The translations under genes and the position numbers were made by a program. A stretch of 7,909 bases of DNA from an uncultured bacterium (GTDB lineage Bacteria > Planctomycetota > UBA8108), in NCBI GenBank assembly GCA_913050545.1, contig CAJWZY010000091.1, positions 1-7,909 of the forward strand, read 5' to 3'. The notes under the pieces are model-generated. The model had not been told where the DNA came from and did not search any database. It saw only the letters and a program-made list of their open reading frames with translations. Shown here in pieces: positions 1 through 6,754 of the stretch; position 1 is the stretch's first letter; each line of letters starts with the position of its first letter.

Positions 1-986
1 CAGGCGCCTCGATGTCGACCCTGATCGCCCTGGTCGCCGCGCGGGAGAAGCACCTTGGCGAGGAACTGCGCCGGGGAGTGATCTATTGCTCCGGGGAAAT
101 CCATCACTCGATCCCCAAGGCCGCCCGGGTGGCGGGCCTGGGCAAAGAGAGCCTGCGCCTGGTGGATATAGATGATCGTTTCCGCATGCGCCCCGATGAT
201 CTGCGGAAGAAAATCCTCGCCGATCGGGAAGCCGGCCTGCTCCCCTTCTTCGTCTGTTCGAGCGCAGGGACGGTCAACACGGGCTCGATCGATCCCCTCG
301 AAGAGATTGCCGCAGTGGCAACAGAAGAAGGCCTCTGGCACCATGTCGATGGAGCCTACGGGGCGGCATTCCGACTCGTGCCGGAGTTGGCGGATGCCCT
401 CGGCGGCATGGGCCTGGCGGACTCGCTGGCGGTCGACCCCCACAAGGGCCTCTTCCTGGCCTACGGAACAGGAGCCCTGCTGGTGAGGGACATGGCCCCC
501 CTGCGCGAGGCCTTCCAGTCAAGCGCCTCCTATATGCCAGACATGCAGACCGGCGAACATTACGACTTCTGCGAGTTCACCCCGGAGTTGTCCCGCGAAT
601 GGAGAGGTCTCAGGCTCTGGCTCCCCCTCAAGCTTCATGGGGTCGATGCATTCAGGAGATCACTCAGCCTCAAGCGGGAGCTGGCCCTGCGCGCCTGGGA
701 ACACCTGGATCGATGTGATGACGTGGAGATCCCGGTCGAACCCGACCTGAGCCTCTTCATCTTCCGGCAGCGATTCAAAAATTGCACTCCGCAGGAGGAA
801 GACACCCGCAACCAGGCCCTGCTGGAACGTATCAACCGCCACCAGCGAGTAATGCTGACCGGGACAGTGGTCAATGACCGCTTCTACCTGCGTCTGTGCA
901 TCCTCCACCTGCGCACCGACCAGGCCCGGCTCGATGAGGCCCTCACCATCATCGATGACGCCCTGGAGGAAACGCGGCGGGACTGA
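1..986 (+). CDS. PLP-dependent group II amino-acid decarboxylase, 5'-truncated by the window edge
   Basis: C-terminal part of a fold-type I, PLP-dependent decarboxylase of the aromatic-L-amino-acid / glutamate decarboxylase family, which removes the alpha-carboxyl group of an amino acid to give an amine in the cytoplasm. The first full codon in frame is at 3. The residues there (GAS-MSTL) match the internal motif 'GG..AN.TAL', so the ATG at 12 is an internal Met, not the start; roughly 130-150 N-terminal residues are missing. Numbering from that Met, visible landmarks are a His pair (31-32, the ring-stacking His of the cofactor site), GTVNTG (86-91), HVDGAYG with Asp113 (pyridine nitrogen contact) and DPHKG with Lys145 (Schiff-base lysine, codon 444-446). 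The catalytic core is therefore intact. Substrate cannot be read from the sequence. It ends 8 bp before the stop of the convergent dehydrogenase. Family call firm, substrate unknown. Confidence 0.9.
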   Translation, partial: GASMSTLIALVAAREKHLGEELRRGVIYCSGEIHHSIPKAARVAGLGKESLRLVDIDDRFRMRPDDLRKKILADREAGLLPFFVCSSAGTVNTGSIDPLEEIAAVATEEGLWHHVDGAYGAAFRLVPELADALGGMGLADSLAVDPHKGLFLAYGTGALLVRDMAPLREAFQSSASYMPDMQTGEHYDFCEFTPELSREWRGLRLWLPLKLHGVDAFRRSLSLKRELALRAWEHLDRCDDVEIPVEPDLSLFIFRQRFKNCTPQEEDTRNQALLERINRHQRVMLTGTVVNDRFYLRLCILHLRTDQARLDEALTIIDDALEETRRD

Positions 987-994
987 AGAGCTTC

Positions 995-1864
995 TCAGCT
1001 CTCCACCTCCCCGCTCACACAGCGGCAGGCCGCGGTCATGTCCGACTCTCCCATGCCTTCCTCAACGAGCCGCTGAAAAACCCCTAGGGCCGCATCGGCC
1101 GCCTTCACCGAAAGACCTGAGTCCCTGCCCAGGCCCGTGATGATCGTGAGATCCTTGAGAATGTTACGCAAGGGGGCACCGGGTTCATCGTAGCCCTCGC
1201 GGGCAATGATGGGACCGCAGCGCTCCAGCATCCGGCTCTGCCCCCAGGCATTAGCCAGCACATCCTGGAGCTGTTCGAGGTCAACCCCCACCTGGCGCGC
1301 CATAGTCAGCGCCTCGCAACAGGCCAGGGAGTTGACCCCCACCAGGAGCTGGTTGGCGAGCTTGGTGGCCGTACCGGACCCGGTCGGCCCCATATGGACC
1401 ACCTTGGACCCCATCGCCTCGAATACAGGCCGGGCTCTCTCGAAAATCTCCTGCCCGCCTCCAGCCATGATGGCCAGGGTGCCTGCGCTGGCGCCCTCCG
1501 GTCCACCACTGATCGGTGCATCGAGAAAAGAGGCCCCCCGCTCTTCGCAGGCAGAGCTCAAATCACGAGAGGTGGCGAGATCGACGGTGCCGTGGTCCAC
1601 AAAGATCTTCCCCTCCGAAGCCCCGGCAAGAAGACCGTCTTCGCGCAGAAAAACATCCCTGGTGACGTCGATATCGGCCAGGCAGGTCAGAACCAGGTCC
1701 GCCTTCTGTGCCAGCGCCTGCGCAGAATCCTCGATCACCGCTCCCTCGAGAGCTTCCGCTTTTTCCCTGGTGCGGTTGTATACAAGCAGTTCGAAACCGG
1801 CAGCGAGAACATTGCGTGCCATTCCCCCACCCATATTACCCAGGCCTGCAAAACCAACCTTCAT
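995..1864 (-). CDS. NAD(P)-dependent beta-hydroxyacid dehydrogenase (3-hydroxyisobutyrate dehydrogenase / GarR / GLYR family)
   Basis: A 289-residue cytoplasmic oxidoreductase, full length for the family. The N-terminal Rossmann fold begins at residue 2 with the dinucleotide motif GLGNMGGGMA (7-16). The second strand ends in YNRT (29-32), and an Asn-Arg-Thr here usually goes with NADP(H) rather than NAD preference. The substrate loop DAPISGGPEGA (115-125), catalytic Lys168 in GTATKLANQ and Asn171 in the same segment are present, followed by the all-helical C-terminal domain with the KDL segment (237-239). Members reduce semialdehydes such as glyoxylate, succinic or tartronate semialdehyde, or oxidise 3-hydroxyisobutyrate; this sequence alone does not separate these. 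The ATG at 1864-1862 has an AGAGG Shine-Dalgarno sequence (1872-1876 on the complement) 7 nt upstream. It faces the decarboxylase tail to tail and is divergent from the methyltransferase. Confidence 0.93.
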   Translation of the reverse strand: MKVGFAGLGNMGGGMARNVLAAGFELLVYNRTREKAEALEGAVIEDSAQALAQKADLVLTCLADIDVTRDVFLREDGLLAGASEGKIFVDHGTVDLATSRDLSSACEERGASFLDAPISGGPEGASAGTLAIMAGGGQEIFERARPVFEAMGSKVVHMGPTGSGTATKLANQLLVGVNSLACCEALTMARQVGVDLEQLQDVLANAWGQSRMLERCGPIIAREGYDEPGAPLRNILKDLTIITGLGRDSGLSVKAADAALGVFQRLVEEGMGESDMTAACRCVSGEVES

Positions 1865-1899
1865 GACGACACCTCTGTAAGAACCTGCAATCTGTAAAC

Positions 1900-1930
1900 T
1901 TGACAGGAATACCTGCCGGTCCCCTATATA
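1900..1930 (+). promoter_or_regulatory. Sigma70-like promoter of the methyltransferase gene, predicting a leaderless mRNA
   Basis: A perfect -35 TTGACA lies at 1900-1905 and a -10-like TATATA at 1925-1930, separated by 19 bp (a little long); an overlapping TATACT sits at 1927-1932. Transcription would begin around 1936-1940, at or next to the ATG at 1940. The bases before that ATG (CTCCTTCCC) contain no Shine-Dalgarno sequence. Promoter position and missing ribosome site agree with each other. A loose inverted repeat CTGT-N7-ACAG (1892-1906) overlaps the -35 box; it could be an operator but is too short to claim. Confidence 0.55.
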
Positions 1931-1939
1931 CTCCTTCCC

Positions 1940-2746
1940 ATGTCAACGAAGACAAAAAAACCCGACAAACACTGGCTCTACCAGCACTCGGTCCAGGACC
2001 CGGAATATGAGATCCAGTTCATGCGCCGTGTCTATCGAAAAGCCCGTGGCCGCCGGCCACTGAAGCTGCGCGAGGACTTCTGCGGCACAGCTGTCCTGGC
2101 CTGCGAATGGGTCAGGAAGGTGCGGGGAGGAACCGCGATCGGGCTTGATCTCGACAGGCAGACCCTTGCGTGGGCAGAACGGAACAACTCCGCTTCTCTC
2201 GGCGCGAAATCCGCCCGTCTCCACCTGGAGCACTGCAATGTGCTCACCGCCAGCGACTGGGAATCCGACATTGTCGCGGCCTTCAACTTCTCCTATTGCG
2301 TCTTCAAGGACCGAGCCACCCTCCTGCGCTACTTTCGCCGGGCCCGGCAGACCCTGGCGGAAGATGGAATGCTCTTCCTCGACCTCTACGGTGGCCCGGA
2401 GGCCCAGGTCATCCAGGAGGAGCGCCGCTCGGTAGAGGGCGATGGCTTCTGCTTCGAATACGTCTGGGACCAGGAAAGCTACAACCCGGTCACCGGGGAA
2501 ACCATCTGCCACATCCACTTCGACCTGCCCGATGGCTCCAGGATCGAGAAGGCCTTCACCTACGACTGGCGTCTCTGGAATCTCCCGGAGCTGAAGGACC
2601 TGCTCACCGAGGCCGGCTTCACAGGAGTTGACGTATACTGGGAGGGGACCGACCATGTCAGTGGAGGCGGCAACGGAATCTTCCGGATCTCCCACAAGGG
2701 AGACGATGCACGGAGCTGGATCTGCTACCTGGTAGCCACAAAATAA
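1940..2746 (+). CDS. Class I SAM-dependent methyltransferase
   Basis: A 268-residue Rossmann-fold methyltransferase, probably cytoplasmic. The SAM-binding motif I has the variant form REDFCGTAVLA (44-54) in place of the usual DxGxGxG. The acidic end of strand 2 is GLDLD (68-72), followed by LAWA; this DFCGT/GLDLD pattern marks a distinct subgroup of bacterial methyltransferases of unassigned substrate. Further strands are visible at DIVAAFNFSYC (110-120) and GMLFLDLYGG (143-152). The C-terminal half (about 165-268), with FEYVWDQ, WRLWNLPELKDLLTEAGF and a GNGIFRI segment, is the substrate-side part. There is no signal peptide. The start at 1940 has no Shine-Dalgarno sequence and seems leaderless. 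The DUF1501 gene starts 21 bp downstream. Fold assignment is strong; the methyl acceptor cannot be named. Confidence 0.88.
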   Translation: MSTKTKKPDKHWLYQHSVQDPEYEIQFMRRVYRKARGRRPLKLREDFCGTAVLACEWVRKVRGGTAIGLDLDRQTLAWAERNNSASLGAKSARLHLEHCNVLTASDWESDIVAAFNFSYCVFKDRATLLRYFRRARQTLAEDGMLFLDLYGGPEAQVIQEERRSVEGDGFCFEYVWDQESYNPVTGETICHIHFDLPDGSRIEKAFTYDWRLWNLPELKDLLTEAGFTGVDVYWEGTDHVSGGGNGIFRISHKGDDARSWICYLVATK

Positions 2747-2767
2747 ACCGGCGCCGAGAAAGAAACC

Positions 2768-3931
2768 ATGAACTCTCAAAGCACCCCAGGCAGGCGGCCA
2801 GTCATCAGCCGGCGAAACTTCCTCGGCTGCGCTTCCTCCGGGGCGGCCGGGTTCGCCCTGTGCGGAACCCAGGCGGTGGAATCCTCTGAAAGCCACCCCC
2901 AGGCGCCCCCGCCAGGCTCGGTCATCCTCATCAACAATTACGGCGGACCAAGTCACCTTGACCTCTTTGACATGAAACCGGATGCCCGGCGTGAAATCCG
3001 CGGCCCCTTCCAGCCGATCCCGACAAAAAGCGGCGAGTTCAAAATCTCTGAGCTGTTACCACTTCACGCCGACATTGCCGACCGGTTCTCGCTGGTTAGA
3101 ACCTGTCATCATGATTCGGATGCGCTGCATGAGACCGGCACCGCCCTGGCCCAATGCGGAAGCCTGCCCGGATCCCCAGGAGTTCCGCATCCGGGCTCTG
3201 TGGCAAGCTTCCTCGGTGGCGCGACAGCTGAAGCACCCTGTAATTTTCTTCTGAGTGCAGGATCGAGGAACAGGCCTCTTCCCTCTCAAGATGCCGGGAG
3301 CCTCGATGACCATCACGCTCCCCGGTCCCTTTGTGATAACGAGTTGCAGAACCTCTTAGCAGGCTCCAGCCCCCTGGACCGGGAACGCTACGGGCGAAGC
3401 CGCATCGGTGACTGCCTCCTGGGAACACGCAGGCTCATCGAAAGAGGTGCCCGGTTCGTGACGGTCAACACTTTCGACCGCCTGCGGGGCTGCCTCAGCT
3501 GGGACGTACATGGCCGGCGGGGCTTCAGCACGCTCGATGACATGGCCCGTAGAATCGCGCCACGCTACGACCGGGCCTATTGGGCTCTCATCACCGACCT
3601 TGAAGACCGGGGGTTGCTCGAACAGACACTCGTCTGCTGCCTGGGAGAATTCGGCAGGAGCCCGCTGATCAATTCAGCCGGTGGAAGGGATCATTGGACC
3701 GGTTGCTGGACCGTCTATTTTGCCGGGGGAGGAGTCCAGGGAGGGCGCGCCATCGGCAGGAGTGACGGGATGGGTGCGGAGCCGGCCGAGCGCCCCACAT
3801 CCGTGGCTGAAATCACGGCGACAGTCTACCGGGGGATAGGAGTCTCCCCCGGCCAGCTTCCTCCCGGCTTAAGCAGAAACAATGTCCCTTTCTTCGAAAC
3901 AGGTAAACAACCGATCTCCGAACTCTTTTAA
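2768..3931 (+). CDS. DUF1501 domain protein with Tat signal (alkaline-phosphatase-superfamily-like, exported)
   Basis: A 387-residue protein of the DUF1501 family, which is abundant in Planctomycetota and has no settled biochemical role; it is related to the sulfatase/alkaline phosphatase fold. The N-terminus carries a twin-arginine signal, SRRNFLG (14-20), followed by a small-residue hydrophobic stretch to about residue 34, so export in folded form is expected. Family landmarks in order: NNYGGPSHLDLFDMKP (57-71), the EIRG-F-PI segment (76-84), WDVHG (245-249, usually WDTHG), LGEFGRSP (292-299), GGRDHW (305-310), AGGGVQGG (319-326) and GAEP--RP (336-343). From memory, relatives are about 420-480 residues; the stretch between about 155 and 205 looks shortened here, while both conserved ends are intact. 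The ATG is preceded by a weak purine-rich GAGAAAG. The DUF1549/DUF1553 cytochrome partner genes often seen beside such proteins are not in this window. Confidence 0.9.
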   Translation: MNSQSTPGRRPVISRRNFLGCASSGAAGFALCGTQAVESSESHPQAPPPGSVILINNYGGPSHLDLFDMKPDARREIRGPFQPIPTKSGEFKISELLPLHADIADRFSLVRTCHHDSDALHETGTALAQCGSLPGSPGVPHPGSVASFLGGATAEAPCNFLLSAGSRNRPLPSQDAGSLDDHHAPRSLCDNELQNLLAGSSPLDRERYGRSRIGDCLLGTRRLIERGARFVTVNTFDRLRGCLSWDVHGRRGFSTLDDMARRIAPRYDRAYWALITDLEDRGLLEQTLVCCLGEFGRSPLINSAGGRDHWTGCWTVYFAGGGVQGGRAIGRSDGMGAEPAERPTSVAEITATVYRGIGVSPGQLPPGLSRNNVPFFETGKQPISELF

Positions 3932-3985
3932 GCTTCCCCTGCAGACAGGTTAAGTGAATTCGAAAACTGGAATACAGGAACAGAA

Positions 3986-4888
3986 ATGAACGCTCTTACC
4001 ATCCCCCTCTTGATCAGCCTTGCCCTCCTGCCGACCCAGGAGGCAAAAAAAACAAAGAAGACCAGCCCCCCCGCCCTGCAATTCAAGGGGGCATCGAGCG
4101 AGGTCTACAAGGAGGCAAGCGGGACAAAACTCCTGCTGCATATATTCAAACCCGCCGGCCACAAGCCTGCTGACAAACGCCCCGCCATCGTCTTTTTCTT
4201 TGGCGGTGGCTGGAATGGAGGCACCCCGAAGCAGTTCGAGCCGCATGCCCGCTACCTGGCAAGCCGCGGCATGGTCGTCCTGCTGGCTGACTACCGGGTC
4301 AAGAGCCGCCAGGGGACAAGCCCCTTCGAATGTGTCAAGGATGGCAAATCGGCGGTTCGCTGGATCCGAAAGAATTCGGGTCGCCTTGGAATCGACCCTT
4401 CCCGCCTGGCTGCAGGAGGTGGCTCCGCCGGAGGGCATGTCGCAGCAGCGACCGGTACCGTCCCGGGGCTGGAAGAAAAAGGTGAAGACTCCGCAATCAG
4501 CGCGCAGCCCAACGCCCTGGTGCTCTTCAACCCGGTCTTCGACAACGGACCCGAGGGCTACGGCTATTCGCGGGTCAAGGATCGTTTCCGGGAGATCTCG
4601 CCCATGCACAACCTGTCGAAGAAGACACCGCCGACGATCGTCTTCCTTGGAACGAAGGACAAGTTGATCCCGGTCGCCACCGCGCAAAAGTACAAGAAGC
4701 TGATGGAAAAGGCAGGCAGGCGCTGCGAGCTGCATCTCTACGAGGACCAGCCGCACGGCTTCTTCAATGGCCCCACCCGAAAAGGTAAGTTCAACGAGTA
4801 CTACCTGCAGACCGTAACGGCCATGGACAGGTTCCTGGTTTCACTGGGCTACATCAAAGGGGAGGCAACCCTTCGCAGCCCTGATTAG
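3986..4888 (+). CDS. Secreted alpha/beta hydrolase (esterase/lipase, acetyl-esterase-like)
   Basis: A 300-residue alpha/beta hydrolase of the esterase/lipase (Aes-like) type, expected to cleave carboxylic esters, possibly acetyl groups on carbohydrates. A short hydrophobic N-terminus (about 4-15, ending LLPTQEA) followed by a Lys-rich stretch suggests a signal peptide and periplasmic location. The oxyanion-hole segment reads VFFFGGGW (69-76), with Phe where this family normally has His (HGGGW). The nucleophile elbow is GGGSAGG with Ser147; the acid is probably Asp225 in GTKDKLIPV; the base is His257 in QPHGFF. All three triad positions are present. The ATG at 3986 has AGGA (3976-3979) at a 6-nt spacing. 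The stop TAG overlaps the stop of the convergent ferrochelatase by 4 bp. It lies 54 bp after the DUF1501 gene and could be cotranscribed. Substrate unknown. Confidence 0.88.
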   Translation: MNALTIPLLISLALLPTQEAKKTKKTSPPALQFKGASSEVYKEASGTKLLLHIFKPAGHKPADKRPAIVFFFGGGWNGGTPKQFEPHARYLASRGMVVLLADYRVKSRQGTSPFECVKDGKSAVRWIRKNSGRLGIDPSRLAAGGGSAGGHVAAATGTVPGLEEKGEDSAISAQPNALVLFNPVFDNGPEGYGYSRVKDRFREISPMHNLSKKTPPTIVFLGTKDKLIPVATAQKYKKLMEKAGRRCELHLYEDQPHGFFNGPTRKGKFNEYYLQTVTAMDRFLVSLGYIKGEATLRSPD

Positions 4889-5970
4889 GCCGTCTCTGCC
4901 TGCGCAGAGCCCTCGGCCGTATCGTCCAGGATCCTCTCAATTGCCTGTACCCAGCAGTCCTCGGAATTCAGCGAGGGGATCAGGCGAAGCTCCTTGCCCC
5001 CCGCAGCGCGGAACTCCTCATCGGCTCGGATTCCAATCTCCTCGACCGTCTCGAGACAATCGGCGGTAAAAGCGGGAGAGAACACGGCCAGCTTTTCTAC
5101 TCCTTCACCGGGGAGCTCTTCAATCCGGAAATCGGTATAGGGAAGCATCCACGGATCCCGCCCCAGGCGGGACTGGAAGCTGACCTCCCATTGCTCGGGC
5201 CCAAGCTCGAGCCTCTCAGCCAGCGCCCGGGCAGTCGCATAACAATGGGCACTGTAGCAATTCCGGTTGGCTGGACAGATCTCGCTGCAGCAGTCCGGTC
5301 TTTCAAGGCAATGATCCCCACCTCCGCCGTCGAGTCCGAGCAGCTCTCTCTCGGGCTGCCCATCGAATACCGTCCTGACATGCCTCTGCGGTATACCGTG
5401 GAAGCTCATCAGAACCTTGTCGGGGCAAAGGTCGTCAAGAACCGGCCGGGCTACTTCGCAAAAGGCCTCGATGAAGGCCGGGTGGTCATAATAAGGCGGC
5501 GCCACCTTGATGGAGGGCTCATCCCAGAGCCGGCCAGCCTCTTCGAAGAACTTCTCAACACCTGAGCCCCAGGCGGCTGATGAGTACTGGGGAAAGAGCG
5601 GAAAGAGAACCAGCTCCTTCACCCCGCGATCGTGAAGGCCCGTGAGGACATCCCTGATCGAGGGATTCTGGTAGCGCATCGCCAGTTCGACGATCGCATC
5701 ACCTCCCTGGTGCCGGCGAACCTTGTCCGCAAGATCGGCGCCATGGAAGAAGAGAGGAGAACCTCTCTCTGTCCAGATCTTCCGGTAGGCCGCGGCGGAT
5801 TCCGCCGGGCGCTTGCGCAGGATAATGCAATGGAGAAGGAGGAACCTCACCAGGGGATTGATATCCAGCACCCGCGAATCAGAAAGAAACTCATGCAGGT
5901 ACCTGCGAACATCTTTAACATCCGGCGAGTCAGGTGTCCCCAGGTTCAGCAGGACCAGGGCTCGGTCCAT
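4885..5970 (-). CDS. hemH: Ferrochelatase with internal cysteine-rich [2Fe-2S]-type segment
   Basis: Inserts ferrous iron into a porphyrin in the late steps of haem synthesis (protoporphyrin, or coproporphyrin in the alternative route). 361 residues from the ATG at 5970. That start is chosen over an upstream in-frame codon because it has an AAGGAG site 8 nt away and begins with the family's usual VLLNLGTPDSP motif (6-16). Other landmarks: QNPSI (101-105), FPLFPQYS (123-130), catalytic SFHGIP with His191, the SRLGRDPWMLPYTD region (267-280), and the C-terminal FSPAFTADCLETVEEI (297-312) with the conserved Glu307. Between SFHGIP and the helix ATARALAERL, where typical enzymes have a short GDPY..QC loop, there is a longer segment holding Cys221, 227, 228, 232, 238 and 243. 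This resembles the internal [2Fe-2S] ligand segment described for the Myxococcus-type ferrochelatases. No transmembrane tail is visible. Function firm, cluster inferred. Confidence 0.95.
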   Translation of the reverse strand: MDRALVLLNLGTPDSPDVKDVRRYLHEFLSDSRVLDINPLVRFLLLHCIILRKRPAESAAAYRKIWTERGSPLFFHGADLADKVRRHQGGDAIVELAMRYQNPSIRDVLTGLHDRGVKELVLFPLFPQYSSAAWGSGVEKFFEEAGRLWDEPSIKVAPPYYDHPAFIEAFCEVARPVLDDLCPDKVLMSFHGIPQRHVRTVFDGQPERELLGLDGGGGDHCLERPDCCSEICPANRNCYSAHCYATARALAERLELGPEQWEVSFQSRLGRDPWMLPYTDFRIEELPGEGVEKLAVFSPAFTADCLETVEEIGIRADEEFRAAGGKELRLIPSLNSEDCWVQAIERILDDTAEGSAQAETA

Positions 5971-6304
5971 GGTGCAGTCTCCTTGTCCACATATAAAAAC
6001 GAAACGAGATTCTACCGCCCACGAACCAACATTGGAGGATTTTTCCACCCTGAGAAGGGATGGTTTGAAAAATGCCCTCAATAGAAGAGCGGCCGCCAGG
6101 GCTCTTGCTTAAAAACCAGTCTGCGCCCGAAGGCAACGTCGCGAGGGCCATCTGGCTTCGGGGCTCTTGCGGAGTGAGCCAGTTTCTGCATCCTGTAGAG
6201 GAAGAAAGCTTCCCCGCAGCAACCGCGGCAGGGAAACCGGCTGGGATTGTTTATCCAGGTAAAGAAAGGGTCCCTTGATCCCTGAGCAGAATGAGAAGGA
6301 AACC
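5971..6304. other. Divergent intergenic region between ferrochelatase and MazG-like gene
   Basis: This 334-bp spacer must hold the start signals for both flanking genes, but I could not identify a convincing -35/-10 pair on either strand. It contains several small inverted repeats: CTGGCT (6152-6157) with AGCCAG (6177-6182), enclosing a weaker GCTC/GAGT pair (6163-6166, 6171-6174... loop TTGCG lies near 6167-6170); GGAAG (6200-6204) with CTTCC (6209-6213); and CCGC/GCGG near 6214-6228. None is followed by a T-run, so they do not look like terminators. A 68-codon reading frame at 6072-6278 has no proper ribosome site and no recognisable features. I see no gene here. Confidence 0.5.
5979..5984 (-). 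promoter_or_regulatory. Ribosome binding site fixing the ferrochelatase start
   Basis: On the minus strand the sequence reads AAGGAG, then 8 nt, then ATG (5970-5968). This strong site decides for the start at 5970 over the upstream in-frame start at 6081, whose extra 37 residues match no part of the ferrochelatase family. Confidence 0.85.
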
Positions 6305-6655
6305 ATGAACGACAATGACACAACCATCGGTGAGCTCCGTGAGCGTGTAGCCGGATTTATCAGCGAACGGGACTGGGAACAATTCCACGATCCCAAGAAC
6401 CTGGCCATGTCGATCGCTATAGAAGCGGCAGAGTTGATGGAGCACTTCCAGTGGGAGCGAAGCGACCAGCTTCCAACCCTTCTTGAAGACCCCGGCAAAC
6501 GGCAGGAAATCGAGGAAGAGCTGGCAGATGTCGCCTGCTACTGTCTTTCCCTCGCCAACAATCTCGAGATCGACCTCGCTGAAGCGATCGAAAAAAAGAT
6601 CCTCAAAAACGCAAAAAAATACCCGGCTGGCGAATACCGCGGGCGCCACAGTTGA
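6305..6655 (+). CDS. MazG-like nucleoside triphosphate pyrophosphohydrolase (DCTPP1/RS21-C6 type)
   Basis: A 116-residue, all-alpha cytoplasmic enzyme that hydrolyses (d)NTPs to (d)NMP and pyrophosphate, a nucleotide-pool cleaning role. The N-terminus contains ERDWEQFHDPKNLA (21-34), which is very close to the same region of the DCTPP1/RS21-C6 group of dCTP pyrophosphatases. The magnesium-binding pattern ExxE...ExxD is complete: Glu40 and Glu43 in AIEAAELMEHFQW, Glu72 and Asp75 in EEELADVACYCL. The C-terminal helix ends with KYPAGEYRG. Length fits single-domain members, not the 260-residue two-domain MazG. The ATG at 6305 has an AAGGA site (6296-6300) 4 nt upstream; an in-frame TTG at 6275 lacks one and would add ten residues outside the conserved part. 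It stands alone between a divergent spacer and a long gene-free stretch. Exact nucleotide preference is inferred. Confidence 0.9.
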   Translation: MNDNDTTIGELRERVAGFISERDWEQFHDPKNLAMSIAIEAAELMEHFQWERSDQLPTLLEDPGKRQEIEEELADVACYCLSLANNLEIDLAEAIEKKILKNAKKYPAGEYRGRHS

Positions 6656-6670
6656 CAGTTGCCTCCCAGG

Positions 6671-6696
6671 GCCTGTTTGGAGGCCTGTAAACAGGC
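6671..6696 (+). terminator. Perfect 8-bp inverted repeat after the MazG-like gene; possible terminator without U-tract
   Basis: GCCTGTTT (6671-6678) pairs exactly with AAACAGGC (6689-6696) around a 10-nt loop, 15 bp after the MazG-like stop codon. Position fits a terminator, but the sequence after it (AGAAAACCTTTCAC) is not a U-tract, so intrinsic termination would be weak. A competing GGCC/GGCC stem (6670-6673, 6682-6685) overlaps it. It may instead protect the mRNA 3' end or bind a regulator of the promoter that starts 24 bp further on. Confidence 0.35.
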
Positions 6697-6719
6697 AGAA
6701 AACCTTTCACAAACTTTTA

Positions 6720-6748
6720 TTGACAACCCCCTGATCGTGGTGGCTAAT
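6720..6748 (+). promoter_or_regulatory. Sigma70-like promoter driving the structured region / HzsA-like gene
   Basis: A perfect TTGACA (6720-6725), a 17-bp spacer and GCTAAT (6743-6748, four of six matches to TATAAT). The predicted start is around 6755, just where the series of stem-loops begins, and 338 nt before the next start codon. An AT-rich stretch (AACTTTTAT) lies directly upstream. This is the best promoter in the right part of the window. Confidence 0.6.
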
Positions 6749-6754
6749 TGAAAT

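Noticed and set aside
1..1864. A two-step catabolic pathway linking the decarboxylase and the dehydrogenase
   Set aside because: The genes converge and are not cotranscribed, and neither substrate is known; adjacency alone does not support a pathway.
1206..1880. 224-codon + strand frame opposite the dehydrogenase
   Set aside because: The minus-strand frame has the full dehydrogenase motif set; this one is a shadow with a Ser/Arg/Pro-biased composition.
1943..2956. Long minus-strand open frame (337 codons) antisense to the methyltransferase and DUF1501 genes
   Set aside because: It spans two genes with clear family motifs on the other strand; long antisense frames are expected in GC-rich coding DNA, and its product has no family features.
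3950..4756. 268-codon minus-strand frame antisense to the hydrolase
   Set aside because: The hydrolase frame has the complete catalytic triad, a signal peptide and a ribosome site; the antisense product resembles nothing.
5971..6081. N-terminal extension of ferrochelatase from an upstream in-frame start
   Set aside because: The additional 37 residues match no ferrochelatase feature, while the ATG at 5970 has AAGGAG at 8 nt and starts the conserved domain directly.
6072..6278. 68-codon open frame between ferrochelatase and the MazG-like gene
   Set aside because: The purine-rich AAGGG lies about 12 nt before the ATG, too far to be a good ribosome site, and the product shows no recognisable feature.
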